Positions 1 to 12,439 of a DNA stretch of 64,000 bases are shown in pieces. The DNA comes from Lepeophtheirus salmonis. Taxonomy: Eukaryota > Arthropoda > Copepoda > Siphonostomatoida > Caligidae. Location: contig NC_052144.2 of NCBI RefSeq assembly GCF_016086655.4, positions 29,667,896-29,731,895 on the forward strand, written 5' to 3'. Within the stretch, counting starts at the first letter, position 1. The number at the start of each line of letters is the position of its first letter. The notes under the pieces were generated by a model that saw only the letters and a program-made list of their open reading frames with translations, ran no database searches and was not told the origin of the DNA. Position numbers and translations under genes: made by a program.

Positions 1-319
1 CTAAGTTTTCTTATAATATTTTAATAATTATATGTTAAAATAAAAATTGAAGAAAAAATATTTTTATCCGGGAAAGAGCCGTAGTCTTGAATCTAGGTAG
101 GTCTATACTATGACCCTTGTCACTTTTTATTGGCAGACCATTTAAAATAATACTGTTTAAAAATATTAATTTTATTTTGCTAAATCTTATTGTGTCATGT
201 TTCATATTTAAGTTTACACTAAAGATTGTTTTTTAAACTTTATGAAAAACTAGTTTGTGAAAACAGTAAGAACAAAATTATGTTTATTTCCAGTGAATTA
301 TAAATGAAATCAACATTTT
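1..319. other. AT-rich sequence, no feature seen
   Basis: No frame, repeat or RNA signature recognised. It lies just beyond the C-terminus of the mariner fragment at 320-480; no mariner terminal inverted repeat was found in it. Confidence 0.5.
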
Positions 320-480
320 TCATTCAATATGGCCTCCCTCAGCCTCAATGAAGGTATTTACCCTCTTCCTGAAGGCCGTAAAAATCTTATGGATGTAGTC
401 TTGTGACAAGTCAGTCCATGGACCGTCTTCTGCTCTCCCTTTGGCTCTTTCTATATCCCTCTCTTAGTCTCTTTTCTCCT
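320..480 (-). pseudogene. mariner-like transposase, C-terminal fragment
   Basis: Read on the minus strand, the segment encodes a typical mariner transposase tail. It contains TDLSQDYIHKIFTAFRKRV and, a few residues on, a C-terminus ending EGGHIE and a stop at 320-322. In intact mariner enzymes this tail follows the third catalytic aspartate; here the DDE/D catalytic core upstream (higher coordinates) is not recognisable beyond about 480, so only the last 50 or so residues survive. No terminal inverted repeat was seen on either side. It is a dead fragment. Assignment to the Tc1/mariner superfamily rests on recalled family motifs. Confidence 0.7.
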
Positions 481-1027
481 AACTTCCATCGTTGTTTCTA
501 TTCCCTGTATTTAGCACTGCAACACGGGAACCCTCTCTTAGAAATGTATATAAATATGTATGCATATATATAGTTAAAATCGAAACTATTGAGCCATTTT
601 TAGCCAATTCCGATACATCGGTACACCCCTAGTTAAAGTTTATTATGATCCTACTTTTTCCAAATAAATACATAATGAAAAATAAAGGCATTCAAATGTA
701 AGCAATTATTTAATATTTGTTAAAGAATTTTTTTTTTTTTACATAAGCCTATGTATTCAATGAGAAGTAAAAATTACCAACAGGCTTTTTATATTCTTCA
801 AATTATAGATGAATACATTTTCTTCGCGTATACATATGTACAACCTAAGATGCATTTTTAAGGATAACTATTAAGCAAACTATTGTATTTGATGTGAATA
901 AGAAAATACTGTTGGTATTAATTAAGGTTTTTCATTTACCGGAAAATTGCCTTTGAGTGGTATCCTGTTAAAATGGGGATCCCGTAGTAAATATTTAATA
1001 CAAAATATTAGATAATTATAATGGAAT
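481..1027. other. AT-rich sequence, no gene seen
   Basis: Low-complexity A/T runs and short TATA-type repeats (540-580) only. The stretch just right of 480 may still be decayed transposon sequence, but nothing readable remains. Confidence 0.4.
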
Positions 1028-1098
1028 GATTTAGCTCAATGGACTACGTGTTAGGGAGAAATTACTCTCTTGAACTAAATATATGTAGATTCGATCAT
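1028..1098 (+). repeat. tRNA-derived SINE head (copy 1)
   Basis: The stretch resembles a tRNA gene interior. It has an A-box-like TTTAGCTCAATGG near 1030-1042 and a B-box-like AGATTCGATCA near 1087-1097, about the spacing of the internal RNA polymerase III promoter. It aligns over about 70 bases with 39876-39960, including the shared middle around GGGAGAA(A/T)TT. A true tRNA gene is unlikely because the acceptor and anticodon stems do not pair cleanly. A tRNA-derived SINE is the best reading. Confidence 0.45.
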
Positions 1099-3168
1099 AT
1101 AATTATAATATGGTTTGATACTCCGTCAAAACTAGGCAATATACATATATATTCTTAAATTCCATTCACAAATTTCATCAGCAATAAAAAAAACTTGGAG
1201 AATAAGCCAAGGGATTCCTTTTGATGTGGAAGGGGAAATGCAGGCTCCAGACTCTGATTTCTGCAGTGCGTTTCAGCGATCTCAGCCCTTCACCAAGAAC
1301 AGCAGAGTTGGCTCTCTACAAGTTTAAATTAACGCAAATATAGCCAGACTTGCACTTGCACTCCTCTGTTACCTGTTTACCTGGGTGAAAAAAGAAGAAG
1401 GGTAGCACGGCGATACATCGCTTACACAAAAATACCCAAAGTATTTTGTTGTCAACTATCGATTCCCTCTTCTCCCTTGATACGCCATTGCTATGCCATA
1501 AATACAAAAAGTCATAATTTATTCTATGCTTTTACTCCGTTTCCAAAAGAACAGGAATACAATTTCTTGTTGATCCTTTATAATATATAAATATTGGCAA
1601 TTTTATTATTTGTACGAAGAAATTTTGTCTATTTTTTCATTGAAATAACATAATAGCTAATCCGAACTACTGTTTTAATAAAATATTTCTAAGCAATATT
1701 ATAATATAGTATGGAATAAAATACTATGTACATTTTAATAATATGTAATTTATTTTAAAAATGATGAAGAAATCATATGACAGTGGTGTTCTGCGAGTAT
1801 ATTTGATTTAAATAGTGGTTGGTATGATTGACTTATTTAGATAACTACCACATGATTTCCGGCCTTTTTTCTGTTTCTTCTTATAGGACAGGTTGTGTGA
1901 GGCAATAAAGATAACGACGTGCTGGCTAGAAGGGAGAATGTAGAGAAGAAGAAAGGAAAGAAAAAAATCGAATGAAGGAAATTAGCATTTTAATAAATTA
2001 AATTTTATTAATTTTCTACACGTTTAGAAGCTTCCCAGTGAAAATGAATGAATTTGCAAACATCCCTTACATTCTAATTTAATTTATGGGTGTTTTTGTG
2101 TATTTTATTATTTATATCTATTTATTAATTGATAATGATTATATTTGCCACTTTTAGGTTGGATAATAAGTGATGAACAAGCTCGATTATGATAAAGATG
2201 TGGGTTGCATAATTGTGAAATAAAAAGTCAGACCCGCGGACTTCAAGTTATCATCATAGTCGTGTATATTCTCATGGTTATTAGATGCTTCCCTTCACAG
2301 CACCTGGAAAATATTAAAAAAAGAGGTAATGTTATAAGTCCATTCGAATTTCGTATAAAAATGGCACAAAATTACTTGGATAGCTATGGAGTCTCCCAAA
2401 AGCTCCAGGGATGCTGTTATAATCTTAAAGTATTGACAGTTTTGATGAAATGCTTTATTTGATTATGTTTACACTTGATCAAAAAATAGAAGAAGCTATG
2501 ATGCCAAAATACTAGAAGTAAATTGATAACATGAACAAAATGTCAACGGTGCAATGTTGGCGTTTGTATTGAATGTTTTGTAATTTATCGTAATAAAAAA
2601 GCTTTATTTTTTCATCTTCATAATGAAAAAATATAGAAATTAAAATTTATTTGTATTTATAATCTTTATCAATTAGTCTTTAAGTGTAGATTTTTTCTTC
2701 TTAAGCATTGTAACTTATTGTCTTAGTATATATATATATATATAAATGTAAGATAACTTGCAAATTAATTCGTGGTATTTTTACAAAATTTATATTAGTA
2801 TTATATTTAATTATACACAAGTCATGTATCAAATAAAGGAAAAATCAAATGAAAAAAAGTTTCTATAAATTAATTTTGGATATATTAGGTTAAAATGCAT
2901 TATCAGATTACAATATTGTTCTGTCTTTTAATTATTTATAATAATTGATAATAACATTTCATTTTTTTAAAAACATTATTTAGTTGGTTTATATATTTTA
3001 TAGAACATACATATATAAATAGACCGGAGTAATTGGGTAAGAAGTACATAAATAAAAATTATGGTTTATACTTAATGCTCCATGGTAGAATTTCAACTAA
3101 TATTCTAAAAATCAATCTTGAGAAAAACAACGGTAAACATGCAAATTAACAATTATGATTAATATCTG
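1099..3168. other. intergenic AT-rich sequence
   Basis: Nothing assignable. A patch of more balanced composition at about 1200-1510 holds a 63-codon minus-strand frame (1316-1507, cysteine-bearing, beginning MYLWHSNGVS) that I do not recognise. It could be a chance frame, a lost exon or a decayed repeat. A (TA)n microsatellite lies at about 2727-2744. Confidence 0.4.
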
Positions 3169-6100
3169 TTAAAATTTCTTAACACCCTTTTTAAATACTT
3201 CTATGATTCCATAAAGTTTATGGATGGTACCGGTTTCTTTTCCTGTTAAATTAGACGACTCACATCCTGATATAGAAATTTTCATTGTGAGATAAACATA
3301 GCGGACTGAAGCTACCACGATGATACCTCTCAACTCATCCTCCCAAATAGGCTGATAGTTAGTTAGTGAGCTGGCAATGAAGGCTATATAATTAAGAATT
3401 GAAAAGTCTGGAGACAATGTTAGCTCAGAAGCTCCATCCTTTTTCTTTGAAGTTCCAAAAAGGGCAAGACTTTTAACATACCATTCGACAGCCTTTTAGA
3501 TTTATGACTACATAATATTTAAAGATATAGATGGCAGGGGAGTCCACAAACGTATAGAATGTGCTGTTATATAGTTCGGCTCAGTCCTTGAAGGGCCTAG
3601 TATATTTAATGCAATCTGTGGAGATTTGTAACTGCACGGTAAACTTTTTATCATCATTTATTCCCCTCAGAGAAGACACTATTTTTCATTTCCAACCCAC
3701 AGGGAGACCCAAACGCTTACTATGCAGCTCCCGGAGTCCATTCAAAGCTGCATCAAAGTTTAAGGGGACCGTAAAAACAAGCTACGAGCCTGGCGTTGAA
3801 TAATATAAAATAATTAACAATCGTACAGCAATTCTTCCAAATTTAAATTATGAACAGGTAAAATATTTTTTGTACATACTTGCGTGTTTTCTAAAATTGA
3901 GGGGACCTTTAAATTTCTAAAGAAGAAATTTATATTTATACTTTGCCCAATTATATCAATGGTTGAGTCATTTCTAAATGCAAGGGTAAGAATCCAAATT
4001 ATTCTCTGGGCTGACTGCCAAACGGGAAGGATTAAAGAAGTAATTTTGTTGGACAGATTAGTCCTCAGTATAAGCCAAATGTACAGTTTTCTTGAAATAT
4101 CCACAAAAATATTGGATCAAATTTTTGATACAATACGAGATAGTTGGGCTACTCCACTCTCTATATGGGACTTAAGTCTTTTCATGGCTTCGATATAATT
4201 CTAATAAAACAAACCATTAAGCCATTTGTCTAATCCTAAAATAACTTTTTCAGCTAGTTGTATACTTGCAGTAGCCTTATATAAAATTAAAGGTATTACC
4301 AAATTGTTATATAAGTCAACTCTTTTTTGAAGGTTGAATCTTTTCGAAACAGAAAATATTTTGTTAACGAAGGTCCAAATTTCGTTCCAGTTATCTTCGT
4401 GAATACCACCGCTATTCTATTTTGTACCCAAAATTTTCACAATTCTTCTAACTTTACAATTTCTTACTTTAAGATCCTCTTCAGGCTACCAGGAGCCTAA
4501 AGATAAAATTGAGGTCTTATTTATTCACATCCAATCCTGTTTTTTCTTGAAACTTTAGAAAATAATTCGGTAGGACTTTTATTATGGTAATTAGCTGAGA
4601 CTCAGAATTCGCCTCTACGGTTAAAGTTACATCATCTGTATACAAGTCAATAATATGCTGAGATCCCTCAAAGCTAATCCCAAAGTACCTCTTTGTAACA
4701 TCAAAAACCAGTTCTTCGATTGCAGCTATGAAAAGAAGTGGAGCCTAGGGATCGCTGACTACAGCTCTTTTCTAAGATGATTGGCTGGCTTTCTAATCTA
4801 TCCCATGAGCTCGTCAAAGTGCGGTTATATATCAAGGGACGTACGGGATTAAAAAAACGTTTTGAAGAAACTTTTTACGGATATAAGAATTTGCCTATAT
4901 GAAATAGAGTCGAAAGCTTTACAAAAGTCTATTGCTATTATTGCTCCAAACTTCTTCCTACTCTCCACTGTATCAATTGTAGCTTGAATATTGCGTGAAT
5001 CATCGGAAATTTTCCTATTTTTTTAAAAATCCTTTTTGTTCAATCTCAATTTTTTTGTTGAGAATTGGTTGCATCTGTTTAGTCAATACTCCAGAGAGAA
5101 TCTTATATGATTAATTGAGAACACTAATTGGTCTCCAATGACCATAATTTGTCACATCTCCTTTATTTGGAATCATTGCAATTCTCCCTTTTGTTTGTGA
5201 TTTGGGTAGTCTACAAAGCTTTTCCATAGAATTTACAATTTTTTAAAGATACGGAATGTCTTCATCGCTAAAATTCAAATAGATTTTACTCGAGACTCCA
5301 TCTGGACCACAGCCTTTATCATCTTTATAATACTTTCCTATAAAATTAGAAATAATATATTTGGAGAAGACAAAATTACCTTGAAAAGTGGAAATTACCT
5401 CTCTTTTTTTAAAGTGGCCTCTTATTGTGGCAACAATGTTTTGGAAATGGGAATGATAGTAGTGTAACACATCTACTGGCTTAGTTATAACTTTTTCTTC
5501 ATAAATATTTTTTTTTACACCGGGCGGAATATCTTTTATTCTTAAAAAAAATTATCAAGCCTTCTACATGAAATTCTTCTAAATCAACTTTTTCTTTCAT
5601 TTTGGATTCAAATATTTCTGCAGTTCTTACAAAAATGAGAGAATCTGCAAAATATGTGCGTTCAAAAATTGATCTATTATTGAAAACATTATCCACTGGA
5701 CTGATGTATGACATTGTTTCCTTCCTATTTTCCAAAAGAAACCTTGATGTCGTTTATTGAATTATTTTTAAGAGGCTTTGTGTCGCTTGGTTGGATGAAA
5801 AAGAGTCATTAAAACCTTCCTAGCAATTATATTTTTAAAATTCGTTTTGTATTTATCGTCTTCTATCAACCAGTTTGATATCCTTAATTCAAAAGTTTTA
5901 TAAGGTATGTGTAATTCCAAGCCAATCAATTTATGATCAGATGAAGGATCAGGGTTATAAAATGTTGTTTTTACCATATACGTTAGGGTAGGATAAATCA
6001 AAGCAAAGGTTTTCTGGAAGACTGATTCCCCTCCTCCAAAAAATACTTTCTTCCTGACTAATTTTTTTTTTCAATGAACGAAAGTAAACTTAAGAATTAT

Positions 6101-6560
6101 ATTTTGTAGAGCCGTAAGGTTTGGATAGTGTGAATCAAATTTATGGAGATCAACATTTATTTGGTTATTAAAAATTACTTGAAAAAAGGAAGTACACCTT
6201 TTATTCGGCCCATAGGGAATTATTAGACTGAATTTCATCCCATTTAAAGAAGTTCGAATTTTATGCCAATCACTTTTGTATGAGAACTCTTTAACACGGG
6301 ATTTTTTTTTAATTTTCATAAAAATAAGAGTCAAGACTGTTCTATTAGATCTATTTCTACTAAAAAAATCAATGAAATCTTTTAAGTAAGCAAAGGGGAC
6401 AGTTATTATAGTAAGAAGAAGAGATCTCTAATTTAATATCCTGAAGACAAAGGATGTCAGGATCCTCTGACATCAAGTGATTCATCACTCCATGTCTAGA
6501 TCTTCTATCTTTACCCCTCTTTTATTTAAAGAAAATATTCTATTGATGCGCATATTCAAT
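3169..6560 (-). pseudogene. LINE (APE-type non-LTR retrotransposon) copy 1, ORF2-like
   Basis: A minus-strand endonuclease-reverse transcriptase gene, read from about 6560 down to 3169 and broken by many frameshifts and stops. Near the start is an apurinic-endonuclease-like segment, PDILCLQDIKL (about 6430-6475), followed by SDHKLIGLEL (about 5910-5945), the usual SDH motif. The RT domain has GCGPDGVSS (about 5290-5320), IAIDFCKAFDSIS (about 4905-4945) and the catalytic box YTDD (codons at 4631-4642). The C-terminal region runs to 3169 with RGIIVVASVRYVYLT. About 1.1 kb-equivalent of protein is covered, a normal length for LINE ORF2. Two more copies lie at 20636-22505 and 63683-64000. Clade is uncertain: the CCHC-type tail of copy 3 suggests an L1/Tx1-like or CR1-like group. 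Confidence 0.8.
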
Positions 6561-6871
6561 GTTTGTTTCTTGGAAATTTTATTAGGAAAGAAGTCCACAA
6601 TTTGGGTGTTTATTTTTTTTGTTAGAAAGCTTCATTTTATAATAATGTAAAACAAGAAATAAAAGGATAATAGGAGTTGTCCACCAACTATCAAGAATTA
6701 CCAGACTCAGAGCTCTTTGAATGTTTTTTCTCTCTTACAGGGGAAATATCTGTAAACATTTTTTTGTTTTGTTGTATTAAAACTACTTGGTATTTACAAG
6801 TGATATAACTGTTTCCTCTTTCCTACGAGCCGTTTTAAGGAGTAACAATATGTAAAAATGAAAGAAACATA
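6561..6871. other. spacer, no gene seen
   Basis: AT-rich sequence upstream of the LINE endonuclease start. It may include the LINE 5' region, but no promoter or first open reading frame is recognisable. Confidence 0.3.
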
Positions 6872-7105
6872 TAATTAACGTGCTCACAATTTGAAAAATG
6901 TTTAGTAGGAGAGCAGTTTAGCTGTCATAAGATTTTATTAGATCCACTGCAAGCAACCGTGAGAGGATGAAAAATAAATAAAAATACCTCTCCGTATATA
7001 TCAATGATAAAGTTAGGAATTACTCTGATATCAATCCTCAATTATATTTTGAGTCCAAAAGAGGCTTAAACTTATATTTTGACTCATCGTCTTTCATATT
7101 GATGC
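6872..7105 (+). repeat. palindrome-cored dispersed repeat, copy a
   Basis: Member of a family with a recognisable order: AATTAACGTG(G/C)TCAC, then CAATTTGAA(G/A)AATGTTT, then a core GAGCAG(C/T)TTAGCTGTCAT, a TTTTATTAGAT(T/C)..CTGCAAGCA element, a purine stretch ending GGAAATAAA, and a tail TCAATCCTCAATT..ACT(C/T)..GAGTCC. Related copies are at 27320, 34590, 35078, 56925, 60640, 62475 and 63140. It has no coding capacity; a SINE or MITE origin is not decided. Confidence 0.65.
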
Positions 7106-7712
7106 GCACTAATTATTACATTATAAACATGTATTCTGTTTCAAAAATTAAATAATAATGATAATAGTTTTGGAAAATAAATAAATGTGGTTTAGATGAA
7201 CAACTACAAAAGGCCAATATCGTCTTCTAAGGCATGTTTACTTAATATCATGGCTGGCTAAGGATGAGGGGAGATAGAAAATATTATAGAATATTTAATA
7301 ATCTTTTTTTGGTTCTGTGTTAATAAAAGTTTCGAAAACGTAAATTGCATTATCACTAGTATTATAGAGTAAAAACAAAAATGGGAAACTTAATTTACTT
7401 TCGGGCTAATTACATATTAATAGTGTCTTCTTGAAAGGCAACTGTAGATTTATAAATTTTGTGAGTACTGCCATATTTTTTAGAACCACTAACTCAAGTC
7501 ATTTCAAAGATGGATTTCGAGGTCTTAAAATGGTGTGGTAATATATTATTCACTTATGCAAGAATGTAAAATGCACTTCAAATTATATTAATGCCAATGT
7601 ATATCACTTATGCTGTAGGCATAGTTATTAATAAGAAACTCCGTCTAAAAATAATGCATTTGAAATCATCGTATAATAAGTATAAAATGAAATAACCTTT
7701 TTATGTTAGAGA

Positions 7713-8113
7713 AGTGGTTCTTAACCAAAGGGGATAAAAGTTTTATATTGAGAGATTAATTAAAATTTGCTCTAAAAATGCCCTTTTATTTATCAGGAAC
7801 GTAATCGCAAGTATGGGTCAGCTGGCCTGGGTCCCAATAATTTTTTTAGAAGTAGTTTTTAATCGTGAATTAATGGTACCTCATCCATAATTCCAGGTGG
7901 GTACCCTATATCCACATTTCAAAAGAATGTAATTTTTTCCACAATTTTTTTTTCAAATTTGAAATTTTTTGTGAACAGCAATGAATTTTTAAATTTTTTT
8001 TAACAAAAATAATATAAATATTATAATAGATCTTGTTATATTGCCCCCCTCTAAAATATATATACATATATACTGAGGTCCTCTAATCAGGGCCCCCAAT
8101 AACAAAAACCATG
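7713..8113 (+). mobile_element. possible hAT-type non-autonomous element
   Basis: The left end AGTGGTTCTTAACC resembles a hAT terminal repeat (consensus near CAGTGGTTCTTAACC). About 400 bases further the sequence ends ACAAAAACCATG, a decayed match to the opposite terminus. The interior is AT-rich and non-coding and has the module TTTTTTGTGAACAGCAATG, also found at 19.9-20.3 kb. I could not see an 8-bp target duplication, so the element boundaries are tentative. Confidence 0.3.
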
Positions 8114-8299
8114 TCATTTCATATTGACACATACCTATAGAGGTGCTGTAACTATACTTAAATCACTTTCATGCTAATTGGCGACCTCTGGCAACCCTTT
8201 TTGCAGTTCGACTAAGATAAACAATTAGAGTTCTGTTATTTTTTTTTACATTTTGCCAGATTTCGTGCAAATCAGCTTGAAAAATTAATTTACAAGTTC

Positions 8300-8507
8300 A
8301 TACTTGCGAATTTTTGGGCTTGAGAAAGAAGCAGATCTTATTCATCTCCAAATTCAAGGCTATTATTGGTGGAACATTGTGGAGAGGATGGCCAACAGGA
8401 CAAGCAATAACATTATTGACTCCCTCAAGATGGTCATCATAGAATGCATGGGATGTCTAAATCAAACTTACATACATCAATTATGGCCGAAGCAAAAAGT
8501 GATATAA
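8300..8507 (+). pseudogene. mariner-like transposase, C-terminal fragment
   Basis: The plus-strand frame contains WWNIVERMANRTSNNIID and SLKMVIIECMGCLNQTYI. This matches the segment after the third catalytic aspartate in mariner transposases (pattern W..VER..NRT...I.SLK..I). The catalytic motif itself and everything N-terminal to it are not visible, and no terminal inverted repeat was found. It lies about 400 bases from an oppositely oriented mariner remnant. Confidence 0.5.
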
Positions 8508-8889
8508 CTGTGACCGATCTACCCTGTTCATAATAAGAATTCAATTAATTTATTTTTCATTTTTAAATGCCAAGTTGTTCTTTTAATGGTTCGTTATTTG
8601 TACGACATTGAGCCATTATCCAAAAAAGTTCAGGTACTAATATCGAAATTGCAATAAAATCAAAATAATGTATTTTTGCAAAGAGAGGTATTTGTTATCT
8701 TCTGGAAGAATTTGTAATAAATAAAAAGTGCATTGATGTTCCTAGAAAAAATAATACATTATCAAAGATGGTATAGAAAAGAAATTGAAATTTATTATCC
8801 ATTGGTTCATTAAAATGCGAAAACATTGAATTTTAAACTTCAACAAGATATAATTTATTAAATAACAGTAGAATTTAATTTAGCAATAG

Positions 8890-9470
8890 AAACCCAGTTC
8901 GGATGTGGTACTCTGATAAGGGATCCCAGTGCTGGCTGACAGTGGGTTTCAGGGCATCAGTATTTGGATGCCATATATTGCAGGCCTTCCCCCTCAACAT
9001 GAACCCAAAATTTGTAGTTGAGGGGGTTGGCATCAGGCCCGTAGGGGGCTAAAAGTGTCAAAAAACAGACTTCAAAAGAATTCAGAACTCATTGTAAAGA
9101 TTCATACACTGAAGATGATGGGTATCTTTCATTGGTGGTGTCAAAAGCGACCTCTATACCCTCAAAGGGTTCTTTCCACCCAGTTTCGTTATAGCTCTCC
9201 TGAAGGTAAGTTGTGAAACACCGAGATCTCTTACGTGGGTCCGATTAACTTGTGGGGATTGGTCTGGGCTGTTTACCTTAACTCTTTCGGATCCAGTTTG
9301 GCCTTATTGAAAGAGCTCTTCTTCCTACACAACATTTTGGACTTACTGATGGCGTAGACAGTGGTGGTTCTAGGGACACCCAACTGCTCGGAAATTCAAG
9401 AATGGAAATTATTGATCACGTTCACGTGTCATTTCCTCGACTTGTTCGTAGGCTAGAAAGCTCAGGTTTG
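8890..9470 (-). pseudogene. mariner-like element with the catalytic core deleted
   Basis: On the minus strand the N-terminal helix-turn-helix region is readable around 9210-9290 (THVRDLGVSQLTFRRAI), followed by LLTPPMKDTHHLQCMNLYNEF near 9095-9165. The frame then passes directly into GPDANPLNYKFWVHVEG (9000-9048), the motif carrying the third catalytic aspartate. The first and second aspartates and about 100-150 intervening residues are missing, so the copy is an internal-deletion derivative. Stops interrupt every part. The same N-terminal family is at 18260-18690. Confidence 0.7.
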
Positions 9471-9479
9471 TTTTGTATT

Positions 9480-12390
9480 GTAACTAATTGCTTATACTTT
9501 AATATATCGATAAATGAATTAATTTTAATTAACTCAACCTTCATTAATCATTTAATTAATTAGTGTTCGGATTTCAATGTTCCATCCGGATTAGGAAAAT
9601 AGATTGTAAGTTTATTATCAAGTCACCTTATGTAGACTAATGAAATTATCTTTGAACACTCTGTTACTCTCCTTCAAATTTTAACATGAGTAGACAGGAC
9701 CCTCTTTCATTTTTTCAATCTCAAGTTTAAAACAATTACTTCATAAAACACTTTTCTTTGCCCTTAGTACTTGTTAAATACTATAGTCATTTGTAAAAAA
9801 AAACCGACAATAATGTCATTGTTATATTCCATACAAATTAATTGAAACTCTAATGTACAGCAGTTGGAAAAAATAACATTAATCTTAGTAGACTATACAG
9901 CCGGGATTCCCAACAGGTTTCGGGTGTAAACCAAAAGAAGACAATATATTACCTCCTGCTAGTCTACACTAATGAAATATTGCCTTTAATTTTTTCAGCA
10001 GTTTTTTCTATATTCCCTTAAAAAGACTAGAGGTAGTACCTACCATTTAAATCCTCAGTGTTCCTATCTGTTTTTTATGAGCACACTCAATAATAATAAC
10101 AGCTATACAATATAATTATTTTTTTAGATATGAGAGTACTTTAGTCTTTCAAAAATCCTACCTTCCTGATCCTTATTATTTCCAATCAAATTCAAATTGG
10201 CAGCTTTTAAGTGTGCTAATATTTTGCATTGATTAATATAATTGTTCAAAGGTGTATTTTTAATTGTTAATACGTATATTTAATTTTTAATTTTATTTTT
10301 AATTGTTAATTTGCATTTTTAATTGTTAATTTTCATTAATAATATCAAAAATATGAGTTTAAAACTTTAAGATTTCACTGTATTCTGTTTCTAATTGATA
10401 CATTTGATATATGGTTATGAAATTCAAAGACCAACAATAACGTAAATAAATGTGTAGACATGACTAGGCTAATGCAGAATCAATCCAAATAATGCAATCT
10501 TGAAATAACCTTCCATAACATAAAAGATAAAATTATGTAGTAAATAAAAAAATACAATTCAAGATTTAATTAATTTACAATTTCAAATTTACTATTTGTG
10601 AAAAATATCCATGATTCCATATATGTGTGGTGATATCATAAAAGCAAGCTGGGATTTTTTTGATGAAACAGAGAAAAACGCATTATAAGTTTTTTAATTC
10701 AATGAAAAATCGAAGAAGAATTTTTAAAGAGCCAAATACAATATTAAACCACTGAAAAACTGTCTCACAAGTTATTAATATGATTGAAATTTGTTTTTAA
10801 TTTTTACATGATTGATATTTGTTTAAATTTTTATATGAACATATTGTATAAAAGCTCAGACAATTTGATTGTGCGGTATTTGAGCTTAAAATCTAATTTT
10901 GATATCATCAATATAATTAATTTCAGTTGGTGAGGCATGTTCTTAAGAAGCTAATCTTTTGCTTATTTTCGTTATTCTCACAACATGAATACTTATACAC
11001 TTTGCTTTAATTATAATTTTCATGTCATGATGTCTTAGTATTTTTTATGATCAGTGCTACAAAATAAACCATTTTTATCAGTTTCAGTTAACCTTAAAAC
11101 CACTCCTAAGGACTTTATCACTTTTTTAAATTAATATAAATTATGGTACTCATATCAACGGGTACGTTTATCATACTTTCGTAATATTGATAAAAAGTAT
11201 CCCTGCTTGTTATCGGCACACAAATGTATACAATAATTTAGTTTTTCAATTTCTAAAGTAATTCGATCATGTTTCATCAAATCTAACCCGTTACTTTAAA
11301 TGAATAATTAGAGTAGCTATGATAAAGATAATGCTATAATTGAATATTCCATGAATAGTTAATATATTGATGACGTCATTTATTACATTTTTATTGAAAA
11401 CTCTTTTGTACCACATTTTAATGTTTATGTCCCCAGAGTTATATTATTCATTAATAAATAATAATCATGTTATTTTAATAGATCAAAATGAAATGAGAGT
11501 ATCAATTAATAGTTAGTAATTGGAACGACCAATATAGTAATCCAATAACACATTTTAAGACGTAAGTATAGTAACTTGTACAATTTTTTATGCAAGAAAT
11601 AACATGTAGAGAAATCTTAACTTTTAAACAACATATATATCAATTAATACGCTTATTACTGAGAAAAATTCAGCACATTTTAATTCCAGTTTGTCGTTAA
11701 AGGGTATATATTTCCCTTGTATTTAAATTATGAAACAGGTATACCACTTCACAAAGTATTTATCATTAATATAAAATAACCGATTTTCGAAGCAATGCCT
11801 TAAAGAACAATATTTATTGATAAATCCCCACTTTTTGGATAACATAGTAACTTAGTCTTCCTTTATATGTTTTTATGTATTTTGTCTAATAACTATTTTT
11901 CCAAAGGTAAAGGAGAAAAAAAAAAACTCCCAGAGGACAAATTCCCTCTACTAATAAAACTCTCTAGGACAAAACTCCTGTCATCTCGACAAAATATCTA
12001 AAGATAAAAAAAAGTTTTTATATTTTAGTTCATTGGTCTGAATTATCTAAACAAGTATCCGTAATGAACAGGCACGGGCATAAGTATCCGGACAATATTT
12101 TCAAGTTTCTGAGGGTTTTTTTTTGTAATACAACTGGTTTTTAGTGATTTTTTACGTCGCCAGGGTGATACAATTTAGACAGTTACCCAGACAGTTTAAA
12201 TAAAGGATGGTAGGTGTGGGATAGATTATGGATCCAGGTCTGCTACTAAGGTTGGCAGGGCCCTATAATATGATAATTACAATATTTCTTGAGCCACAGT
12301 TTCCCAAACTTTACTAAGCCACGTCCCCCCCAACACTAATACATTTTTAGCTGAGACAAAACACCCCAATAAGTGAACAGCTCAATGACT
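9480..12390. other. long AT-rich intergenic stretch
   Basis: Nearly 3 kb with no frame or repeat that I can assign beyond the short direct repeats at 10257-10330 and a TGACGTCA octamer at 11371-11378. A stretch near 12285-12345 (CAGTTTCCCAAACTTT) looks like one end of a hAT-type element, but no partner end was found. Confidence 0.45.
10257..10330 (+). repeat. short AT direct repeats
   Basis: The 15-base word TTTTTAATTGTTAAT occurs at 10296-10310 and 10316-10330 and nearly so at 10257-10271, with related AT sequence between. Simple local duplication. Confidence 0.6.
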
Positions 12391-12439
12391 GGGGCTAGTC
12401 CACAGTTACCAAGGACGGTGATACAAATGGAGGAGGGAG

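Noticed and set aside
1316..1507. 63-codon minus-strand frame with several cysteines
   Set aside because: No recognisable motif, signal peptide or splice context; not called as a gene.
3561..4198. Two plus-strand frames of 80 and 104 codons
   Set aside because: Antisense to the LINE C-terminal region; the minus-strand reading matches the second LINE copy, the plus-strand reading matches nothing.
12285..12395. hAT-like end CAGTTTCCCAAACTTT as a second MITE
   Set aside because: No opposite end or target duplication could be found, so no element is called.
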